Assembly: GCA_024743095.1 (NCBI GenBank)
Contig: JANSXF010000022.1
Location: 1-64,000 of the forward strand
Direction: 5' to 3'
DNA from: Flavobacteriaceae bacterium
Lineage (GTDB): Bacteria > Bacteroidota > Bacteroidia > Flavobacteriales > Flavobacteriaceae
Length of the DNA: 64,000 nt
The notes below the pieces were generated by a model, which was not told the origin of the DNA, ran no database searches, and was given only the letters and a program-made list of their open reading frames with translations. Shown here piece by piece: positions 33,875 through 40,597 of the stretch; the stretch's first letter is position 1, and each line of letters opens with the position of its first letter. The translations under genes were made by a program, and so were the position numbers.

Positions 33875-35393
33875 AGACTTGGAACAATTGGATTCCAAAG
33901 GAATTTCAAAGGAAAAAGTAGCAAATCAAATACAAACATTCAAAGAAGGCATCCCTTTTGTACAACTCTCCCAGGCAGCTGTGGCGGGCAACGGGATACT
34001 CAGGTTCTCGGAAAAGGAGCAGCTCGACCTGCTCCAATATTTTGAGGACAATAGAAAGGAACTGGAACTGTTAAAGTTTGTCCCCGCCTCGGGTGCAGCA
34101 TCGCGGATGTTCAAGGCAATGTTCAATTTTCTGGACAGCTATGATCCATCAAAGGAAAAACTGTCCGAATATATAGAACGTGCAGGGGACAAGGAGGCCA
34201 AAAAATTTACCGAGAATCTTTCGGACCTCCCTTTTTATGATTTGATCATGTCCCGAATTAAGGACAAAGCCTCCAACAAGGATGAGCAGGCCTATCTTTT
34301 TGTAAAGGAAATGTTGATGGAGAATGGTCTCAACTACGGATTTTACCCCAAAGGCCTTTTGCCCTTCCATAAATATGAAACGGGCACGGCAACCCCGTTC
34401 GAAGAGCATTTAAAGGAAGCTGCCCTTTATGCCAAGACCAAGGGCAAGGCCAATCTTCATTTTACCGTATCGGAACAGCACGATGAGATGTTCGCCAAAG
34501 AAGAGGCCTTGGTAGGGCCAAAAGTCTCACAAAGGACAGATACCAATTTCCAAGTTTCCTACTCTAACCAAAAACCCTCCACCGATACCATTGCCGTGGA
34601 TATGGACAACCGTCCCTTTAAAAATAATGATGGTTCTATTTTGTTCCGTCCAGGCGGGCATGGTGCGCTCATAGAGAACCTAAACGACCAGGATGCCGAT
34701 ATTATATTTATCAAGAACATAGACAATGTGGTCATCGATAAAAACTTGGAGACCGTTTCCAACAGCAAAAAAATGTTGGCTGGAGTCCTTAAAAAAGTTC
34801 AGGACAAAGCGTTCGCCTACGCCAAACTTTTGGACAGGGACGATGTTTCCATTGAAAAGGCGGAGGAGATCAAGGCATTTTTGGAAAAGGACCTCAATGT
34901 TCGCATGCCCAAAAATTATGATGATTTTGGAGTAGAGGAACAAAAAACAATGTTGAAGGACAGAATCAATCGTCCCATCCGGATATGTGGTATGGTAAAG
35001 AATGAAGGCGAACCAGGTGGCGGCCCGTTTTGGATAAAAGATGCCCAAGGCAACATATCCCTACAAATAATAGAGTCCGCCCAAATAGATATGGAGGATA
35101 AAGCCCAAGCGGCGATACTACGAAATTCCACACACTTTAATCCGGTAGATCTGGTATGCGGGGTGCGGGACTACAAAGGACAAAAGTTCGATCTTTTGGA
35201 CTTTGTGGATGCCAAGCAAGGTTTTATTACCGGTAAGACCAAAGAGGGAAAAGAACTGAAGGCACTGGAACTTCCCGGATTATGGAACGGCGCCATGGCT
35301 TTTTGGAACACCATTTTTGTAGAGGTGCCACTGGTGACCTTTAATCCGGTTAAAACGGTTAATGATCTTTTAAAACCAACTCATCAGGCATAA
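33855..35393 (+). CDS. DUF4301 family protein
   Basis: A 512-residue cytoplasmic protein of DUF4301, with the family start LSPKDLEQLDSKGISKEKVANQIQTF, a FVPASGAASRMFKAMFNFL segment, GTATPFEEHLKEAALYAKTK, and RPGGHGALIENLNDQDADIIFIKNIDN. The last two resemble nucleotidyl-transferase/UTP-glucose pyrophosphorylase cores, but no activity is known to me. It overlaps the kinase gene by 20 bases and ends the operon. A role linked to vitamin or nucleotide metabolism is only suggested by the position. Confidence 0.85.
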   Translation: MIELSPKDLEQLDSKGISKEKVANQIQTFKEGIPFVQLSQAAVAGNGILRFSEKEQLDLLQYFEDNRKELELLKFVPASGAASRMFKAMFNFLDSYDPSKEKLSEYIERAGDKEAKKFTENLSDLPFYDLIMSRIKDKASNKDEQAYLFVKEMLMENGLNYGFYPKGLLPFHKYETGTATPFEEHLKEAALYAKTKGKANLHFTVSEQHDEMFAKEEALVGPKVSQRTDTNFQVSYSNQKPSTDTIAVDMDNRPFKNNDGSILFRPGGHGALIENLNDQDADIIFIKNIDNVVIDKNLETVSNSKKMLAGVLKKVQDKAFAYAKLLDRDDVSIEKAEEIKAFLEKDLNVRMPKNYDDFGVEEQKTMLKDRINRPIRICGMVKNEGEPGGGPFWIKDAQGNISLQIIESAQIDMEDKAQAAILRNSTHFNPVDLVCGVRDYKGQKFDLLDFVDAKQGFITGKTKEGKELKALELPGLWNGAMAFWNTIFVEVPLVTFNPVKTVNDLLKPTHQA

Positions 35394-35417
35394 TTGCTTA
35401 ATTAACAATGGACTAAT

Positions 35418-35447
35418 CCCGCTGCTGAAAAAGTAGCGGGTTTTTTT
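35418..35447 (+). terminator. Terminator of the vitamin-uptake operon
   Basis: CCCGCT (35418-35423) pairs with AGCGGG (35435-35440), followed by seven T. It lies 24 bases after the DUF4301 stop. Confidence 0.88.
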
Positions 35448-35578
35448 ATGTTCAAATGTGACTTGGTTTTAAAAGATGTGTCTAAAAATATAATCGGGAT
35501 CGTTTCCGGTGACATGATTAAATTTTTGATAATCCTTGCGGGGTTGTCTTAACTAGGTTGGTTGATTTGGTAAGAGGG

Positions 35579-35605
35579 CCGTGCATTACGTACGGCTTTC
35601 TTTTC
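35579..35605 (+). terminator. Terminator-like hairpin in the intergenic region
   Basis: GCCGTGC (35579-35585) pairs with GTACGGC (35591-35597) with one G-U pair, and TTTCTTTT follows. It lies between the operon terminator and a small ORF, so it could end a short RNA or act as a leader hairpin for that ORF. The bases 35448-35578 hold nothing else I can identify. Confidence 0.5.
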
Positions 35606-35641
35606 ATTAATGTTCAAAAAGATAGACAACGGGATATAGAG

Positions 35642-35767
35642 ATGTTTTATAAGATCATATTGTTTTTTAACGTGGTATCGTTGGGCTTGGCCCTTTACAT
35701 ATTGATATCATACCTAAAAAACAGAAATAAGGACAAGAATATCAAAAATCAGGATGATGCTATATAA
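35642..35767 (+). CDS. Small single-pass membrane protein, 41 residues
   Basis: An ATG frame of 41 codons encodes a hydrophobic helix (IILFFNVVSLGLALYILISYL) followed by a short Lys/Asn/Asp-rich tail. A longer frame from 35558 exists but its added part is not membrane-like and crosses a hairpin. A near-perfect terminator 78 bases downstream shows that something is transcribed here. No family is recognised; the alternative is a non-coding transcript. Confidence 0.45.
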   Translation: MFYKIILFFNVVSLGLALYILISYLKNRNKDKNIKNQDDAI

Positions 35768-35844
35768 ACACTATCCATGTATTATCCATTTCTGCCAATC
35801 TGTACCATGGTCTTTTTTCCTTGTGACCATATATTGGCAAATAT

Positions 35845-35870
35845 GAAAGGCTGCTTCGGCAGCCTTTCTT
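35845..35870. terminator. Terminator with UUCG tetraloop
   Basis: GAAAGGCTGC (35845-35854) and GCAGCCTTTC (35859-35868) are exact complements around TTCG, an extra-stable tetraloop, with TTGT after it. It would end the transcript carrying the small membrane protein ORF. Confidence 0.75.
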
Positions 35871-35938
35871 GTATAAAATTTATACACTTTGGATACGGTA
35901 TTACACAATTTTACACAACCATTAAAAATGGCACAAAA

Positions 35939-35982
35939 CATTAAGACTCTGTAAATGAGTGAATTAAATTTGTGTCTTAATG
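35939..35982. repeat. Inverted repeat upstream of the sigma54-like promoter
   Basis: CATTAAGAC (35939-35947) and GTCTTAATG (35974-35982) are exact complements separated by 26 bases. A TAAATTTG (35965-35972) lies within the spacer. The right arm ends 11 bases before the sigma54-like element. It may be an activator or repressor site. Confidence 0.45.
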
Positions 35983-35993
35983 GGGATTTGGAG

Positions 35994-36010
35994 TTGGCAC
36001 TATGTTTTCA
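35994..36010 (+). promoter_or_regulatory. Sigma54-like promoter
   Basis: The bases TTGGCACTATGTTTTCA match the -24/-12 consensus TTGGCACG-N4-TTGCA except that the -12 GC is TC. The GG at 35996-35997 and the TC at 36008-36009 are 10 bases apart, as required. The start site would fall about 25 bases before the next ATG. An NtrC-type gene lies just downstream. Confidence 0.55.
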
Positions 36011-36046
36011 GTTAGATAAGCAAGTTTAACAATAAAATTAAATACC

Positions 36047-36349
36047 ATGAAAAATTTAGCTTTAGCAACAGTACTATCATTTGTAGGAATCACGGCATTT
36101 GCCAATGTTGAAACTCCAGAACTAGAAAACAACAGTGCGATCGAGATCGTAGTAGGGGATTTTGAAGAAATCAGCGTGTCTGACCTTCCTTCTGCGGTAT
36201 CAAGTGCAGTAGAGTCCAATTACCCTACCGCTAAAATCGACAAAGCATATAAAAATGATAAGGACCAATATAAATTGGAACTTACCCTTGAAGACGGTAC
36301 ATCAGGAACTGTATATGCCGATGCTGAAGGGAACTGGATTGACATGTAA
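36047..36349 (+). CDS. Small exported protein, PepSY-like
   Basis: A 100-residue protein with a signal peptide (MKNLALATVLSFVGITAFA, cut near residue 19). The mature part has VSDLPSAVSSAVESNYPTAKIDKAYK and a strand-rich YKLELTLEDGTSGTVYADAEGNWIDM, the pattern of small PepSY-like/BLIP-fold periplasmic proteins of Bacteroidota. No activity is known. The upstream DNA holds a sigma54-like promoter and an inverted repeat, and the next gene encodes a sigma54 activator, so it may be an output or a sensor component of that system. Confidence 0.8.
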   Translation: MKNLALATVLSFVGITAFANVETPELENNSAIEIVVGDFEEISVSDLPSAVSSAVESNYPTAKIDKAYKNDKDQYKLELTLEDGTSGTVYADAEGNWIDM

Positions 36350-36383
36350 TAGATATATCATCCCACAATAGTTAGTTTGGTTG

Positions 36384-36415
36384 AAAGAGGGCTGCGTTTG
36401 CAGTCCTCTTTTTTT
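36384..36415 (+). terminator. Terminator of the PepSY-like gene
   Basis: AAAGAGGGCTGC (36384-36395) pairs with GCAGTCCTCTTT (36400-36411) with one G-U pair, and the T run continues to 36415. It separates the small gene from the response-regulator gene. Confidence 0.88.
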
Positions 36416-36481
36416 GTGATAATTTTATCAATAAGCAATCATCCTTAAAAGGATATGGGCCGTATATTAGGTGACTGAATT

Positions 36482-37828
36482 ATGCCCAAAATCCTAATCA
36501 TTGAAGACGATACTGCCTTCTGTCAAATGCTTCAAAAGTTTTTGACCAAGAATGGCTTTGCGGTTTCCGTAGGGTATTCGATCAAAGAAGCAGAGGAACA
36601 TCTTGCATCGTCCATCTTCGATATAATTTTATCTGATGTAAGATTGCCAAAAGGAAACGGTGTTACTTTGCTCCCGCAGGTCAAGCGCGATTCTCCAAAA
36701 ACACAGGTCATTCTGATGACAGGTTATGCAGAGGTGAAAACCGCGGTGAACGCGATCAAAGAAGGTGCTTTCGACTATATTTCAAAACCGTTTACGCCCG
36801 AAGCAATACTTGCAGTGATCAAGGAGGCCTTAAAAACAGAGGTTGCCGAGGCCAAAACTGTTTCCGACTCCCCTAAGAGGACGGTAATGGAGGAGAAGAA
36901 ACCCGAAGGCTTTTTAAAAGGGCAAGGGGAAAAATCGAAAAAACTTCAACAATATGTGGAGTTGGTGGCCCCCACCAACATGTCCGTTTTGCTAACTGGA
37001 GAAAGCGGTACGGGGAAAGAGGTGACCGCAAACTCCATTCACTTGGCAAGTAAGAGGAGGGACAGGCCCTTTGTGGCCGTAGATTGTGGGGCCATACCAA
37101 AGGAAATAGCCACAAGCGAGTTCTTTGGTCACGTTAAAGGCAGTTTTACCGGGGCCATAGATGATAAAAAAGGACATTTTGAAGCCGCCAATGGCGGCAC
37201 CTTATTTTTGGACGAGGTCGGTAATCTTTCTTACGAACACCAAGTACAATTGCTCAGGGCCATTCAAGAACGCAAAATTAAAAGGGTGGGAAGTACCCAA
37301 GAAATCCTTGTGGATATTCGAATTATCGCTGCTACGAACGAGAATCTTCTTGAAGCTGTCGAAGAAGGTGATTTTCGGGAAGATCTCTACCACCGGCTCA
37401 ATGAGTTTTCCATTGAAGTACCCTCGTTGAGGGACAGAAGGGAAGATATATTGCTTTTTGCAGATTACTTTTTGGCCAGGGCCAATACCGAACTGGACAA
37501 AAATGTTCTGGAATTTTCCGAGGAGACCAAAAATATTCTCCAGAAATACGATTGGCCCGGGAATTTGAGAGAAATGAAGAATGTGATTAAAAGGGCCGTT
37601 CTTTTTTCTGCAACGGATACCATGTTCCCCGATGCTTTGGCAGATGAGGTGGTAGATGGGGCAAATAATGAGCAAGAAGTCAATTTCTCAAAATCCGATT
37701 ATGAAAAGGAAAGGATTTTGAGCGCCTTGAAGCAAACCAATTTTAATAAGAGCAAAGCCGCAAAGCTTTTACAGGTCACCCGCAAGACACTTTACAACAA
37801 AATCAATCAATATCAATTGGATGTTTAG
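36482..37828 (+). CDS. NtrC-type sigma54-dependent response regulator
   Basis: A 448-residue regulator. The receiver domain has ILIIEDD, the phospho-acceptor Asp52 in LSDVRLP, and VILMTGYAEVKTAV. The AAA+ domain carries Walker A GESGTGKE, the sigma54 contact loop GSFTGA and Walker B GGTLFLDEV. The C-terminal Fis-type helix-turn-helix is NKSKAAKLLQVTRKTLYNKI. All key residues are kept, so it should activate sigma54 RNA polymerase. It is convergent with the hybrid kinase gene, overlapping by 26 bases, and its likely partner is that kinase. Confidence 0.95.
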   Translation: MPKILIIEDDTAFCQMLQKFLTKNGFAVSVGYSIKEAEEHLASSIFDIILSDVRLPKGNGVTLLPQVKRDSPKTQVILMTGYAEVKTAVNAIKEGAFDYISKPFTPEAILAVIKEALKTEVAEAKTVSDSPKRTVMEEKKPEGFLKGQGEKSKKLQQYVELVAPTNMSVLLTGESGTGKEVTANSIHLASKRRDRPFVAVDCGAIPKEIATSEFFGHVKGSFTGAIDDKKGHFEAANGGTLFLDEVGNLSYEHQVQLLRAIQERKIKRVGSTQEILVDIRIIAATNENLLEAVEEGDFREDLYHRLNEFSIEVPSLRDRREDILLFADYFLARANTELDKNVLEFSEETKNILQKYDWPGNLREMKNVIKRAVLFSATDTMFPDALADEVVDGANNEQEVNFSKSDYEKERILSALKQTNFNKSKAAKLLQVTRKTLYNKINQYQLDV

Positions 37829-40241
37829 CCAGGTATTTTTGGATTTCAACATCAAGTTTGTTCAATTCAATCCGAAGCTGGGATAAAACTTCAAACACTT
37901 TTTCGCCTTCTACATCATCGGAAATATTTTCCAAAACCTCCAATAATTGAATGGCATCATGCACTTCCAATTGTCTGAACATGGGCAACATTTTGTGGGA
38001 TATCGCCCTAATATCCGTATAATCTTGATTGGCGATCGTTGCAAACAAAAGCTCCATATTTTTGATGGAATTATCCAAAAAGACCTGCAGAACCTCTTTT
38101 ACCGACTCAAAACTGTCTAAAAAGGCGGAAATATTTCGAATGGTGAACATGGAGGAAATTGTGTCCGGGATGTCTTGGTTGGAATGCGTATTGCTGACAA
38201 AGGACAAGGCCTTTAACAAGTTCTTGGCCGAAAATGGTTTTTGTAGCACATCGGTAAAACCAGCATCCAAATATTCAGATTTATTTCCAATCTGTTGTCC
38301 TGTCATAGCTATTACAGGATTTGTGTATCCTGTGCTGTTGGCTTGTTCCAAGATAGAAAAACCATCAATAGTGGGCATTTCAATGTCCGTAATTATAGCG
38401 TCGAACCCATGGAGTTTGGAAATTTGAAAATCATCAAAATTTGTAAAAGTTGTGGTCTTTACATCATTGAGCTTGCAGACTTCCGATATCAGGCCCAAGA
38501 TGTTTTGGTCATCATCAATAACCAAAATGGATAGTTCATCGGGTTTTAAAATGGGAGTTTTGGAGACATCCTCTTTAATTTCAATATTGGAAAACTCAAT
38601 AGGAATTTCGACTGTAAAGATACTCCCCTTGTTCATTTTGCTGCTCAAACGCAAGGTACCTCCCAACAATTCCGTCAGTTTTTTGGAAATGGTCAGGCCA
38701 AGTCCATATCCTACCCTCTTTTTTTGGGTCGATGTGCCTGCTTGGGTAAACTCTTGGAAAATGGCTTCTTGTTTTTCGGCAGGTATTCCAATACCTGTAT
38801 CCTCAACCTCGATCTTTGCCCATTTGCATTTGCTTTTTTCAACTACCGTTGCGGAAACTTTTATATGACCTTCATCGGTGAATTTAAAGGCATTGCCAAT
38901 GATGTTGGATAATATTTGCCGTATTCTAAATGGGTCGTTTATGATGGGGTTTTTTAAGTCCTCGACGATTTCCAATTGCAACGATACCCTTTTTTTGGAT
39001 TGCATCTCCTCAAAATCTATTGCCGTATCCTCTATTAACTGGGAGAGTAAAAAGGGAACCTTGTCCAATTGAATCTTGCCGGCCTCTAATTTTGAAAAGT
39101 CCAACAGGTCATTTACCAGCTTTTCTACATAATCGGAAGAGGACCGAATCTTTTTTATGTAATTCGACTGTTCGGAGTTCAATCCGCTTTGTCCGATTAA
39201 ATCGGAGTAGCCACTAATGGTGTTCAAGGGGGTGCGCAGGTCGTGGCTCACGGTCGATATAAGCTGTTCCCTACTTTTTAAAAGGGATTCGGAGTATTTT
39301 TTGGCCCTTTCCAGTCGTTCCCGATATTCTTGCACTTTCCAATAATCCTTTGAGATCATAAAGGTGAAAACGATTACGATGATCAATCCCAAGATTACCG
39401 CCCCACCTGCCAAACGCGTGCTCTTTTTCAGTGCCTCTTCTTGCTGAAGTGCATCCAGATATGTGTTCTGTGCCATTTCCTGTTCAAAGTCCGATAGAAT
39501 ATCCCTCAATTTTTGAGAAAGCTCTAGGTCGGTCCGATAAATCTCAAGCTCTTTTTGAAGCACGGTCCTTTCGGCCGTGGCGGTCTCCGTAATGGCTTTG
39601 TTTAGAATAGCTTTGGAAACCTCTAAGATGGAATCGATATTGTTGGCGTCCGAGTTCCCATCAGTGTTTGGAATGTTTTTGTTGAGGATGGCCACTGATT
39701 TTCTTATGGATTCTTTTGCTTCCGGTGACAATTTGTCAAAATTCGGCGCAAAAGTTTCTGGAGTGATCCTGCCCATATCCACTTCCATGGCATGAAGGGC
39801 CTTTAAAACCGAATCCAATGAAGTGTTGTTCTCGTTCCTTACTTTTAGTTTGCGCAATTCGGCATTGTTGAACACCTTTTGGCTCAGTAATTCCTGAACA
39901 CTGTCCAATTTGGAGCTTTGACTACTGTAGTTTTTCTGTGCCAAAGGCTTTAGGGAATCAATGAACTGGGTAATGGAGTCCACTTTTTGTGCATAGGATT
40001 TTAGATCTTGAGGTTTTTTGGTCTGAAGGGCCAATTTGGATAGGTTTTCGGCATCGTAAAGCTGTGTGAGCAACCTGTTGGTCTTCAACAGTTTTTCATT
40101 GCTCTGATCTTGGTTCTTGGAAGAAGCGTAGCTTTTGAATTCATTATATATGAAGAATGCGGCCAGGGATGCAAGCATACCCAGTGCAACATAGCTCATG
40201 ATAATTTTTAGGGTAAACCTTTTTTTTGATTTTGGATGCAT
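37803..40241 (-). CDS. Hybrid histidine kinase with receiver and HPt domains
   Basis: An 812-residue inner-membrane sensor. Two membrane segments (about 12-32 and 288-306) flank a helical extracytoplasmic sensor of some 250 residues. HisKA has VSHDLRTPLNT (His333) and the ATPase has NIIGNAFKFTDEGH, DTGIGI and GYGLGLTIS. A receiver (ITDIEMPTIDG) and a C-terminal HPt domain with ISHKMLPMFRQL follow, giving a full His-Asp-His relay. The final Asp is probably that of the neighbouring NtrC-type regulator. The 3' ends of both genes overlap. Confidence 0.93.
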   Translation of the reverse strand: MHPKSKKRFTLKIIMSYVALGMLASLAAFFIYNEFKSYASSKNQDQSNEKLLKTNRLLTQLYDAENLSKLALQTKKPQDLKSYAQKVDSITQFIDSLKPLAQKNYSSQSSKLDSVQELLSQKVFNNAELRKLKVRNENNTSLDSVLKALHAMEVDMGRITPETFAPNFDKLSPEAKESIRKSVAILNKNIPNTDGNSDANNIDSILEVSKAILNKAITETATAERTVLQKELEIYRTDLELSQKLRDILSDFEQEMAQNTYLDALQQEEALKKSTRLAGGAVILGLIIVIVFTFMISKDYWKVQEYRERLERAKKYSESLLKSREQLISTVSHDLRTPLNTISGYSDLIGQSGLNSEQSNYIKKIRSSSDYVEKLVNDLLDFSKLEAGKIQLDKVPFLLSQLIEDTAIDFEEMQSKKRVSLQLEIVEDLKNPIINDPFRIRQILSNIIGNAFKFTDEGHIKVSATVVEKSKCKWAKIEVEDTGIGIPAEKQEAIFQEFTQAGTSTQKKRVGYGLGLTISKKLTELLGGTLRLSSKMNKGSIFTVEIPIEFSNIEIKEDVSKTPILKPDELSILVIDDDQNILGLISEVCKLNDVKTTTFTNFDDFQISKLHGFDAIITDIEMPTIDGFSILEQANSTGYTNPVIAMTGQQIGNKSEYLDAGFTDVLQKPFSAKNLLKALSFVSNTHSNQDIPDTISSMFTIRNISAFLDSFESVKEVLQVFLDNSIKNMELLFATIANQDYTDIRAISHKMLPMFRQLEVHDAIQLLEVLENISDDVEGEKVFEVLSQLRIELNKLDVEIQKYLAKHPIDID

Positions 40242-40331
40242 ACTCTTATATACGCTTGCACTTGGGGGGCATGGTTGTTAGCAAAAGTTAAATTTTTCAG
40301 GTGTTTTTTATGAAAATAAATATGCACATCT

Positions 40332-40339
40332 TACATTTG
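40332..40339 (+). promoter_or_regulatory. -7 element for the riboswitch transcript
   Basis: TACATTTG matches TAnnTTTG and ends 12 bases before the first conserved riboswitch bases. The spacing fits a start site right at the P1 stem. Confidence 0.6.
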
Positions 40340-40350
40340 CGGCATCTCAA

Positions 40351-40497
40351 AGGGGTGCTTTGGTTTAGTTGTAAGTGCTAAATGAAAAGTGATGGGTTGC
40401 AATCCGACAACGTAAAACTTTTAACACAAAACTTAGAACTATTATAAGGCTGAGATTATACCCAATGAACCTGGGCGGGTAATGCCGCCAAGGGAAT
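40351..40497 (+). ncRNA. TPP riboswitch (THI element)
   Basis: Conserved blocks appear in order: GGGGTGC near 40352, GGCTGAGA-type bases at 40448-40455, ACCC at 40460-40463, GAACCTG at 40467-40473, GGTAATGCC at 40478-40486, and AGGGAA at 40491-40496. P1 can form from GCGGCAT upstream and ATGCGC downstream. The P3 arm is long, about 85 bases, and TAGTT...AACTA and GTAAG...CTTAG can extend it. The aptamer binds thiamine pyrophosphate and should repress the receptor gene downstream. Confidence 0.93.
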
Positions 40498-40576
40498 GCG
40501 CTAGTCGCATCTTGGAATTTCTATGTTTCTTTTAGAAACGAAAATCAATTATTAACAAAGAATAATGACCCCTTTT

Positions 40577-40597
40577 ATTCGTAACATTTTTACGAAT
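40577..40597 (+). promoter_or_regulatory. Hairpin over the receptor start codon
   Basis: ATTCGTA (40577-40583) and TACGAAT (40591-40597) are exact complements. The second arm covers the first two bases of the ATG at 40596. It could be part of the riboswitch expression platform acting on translation, if that ATG is the true start. Confidence 0.45.
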
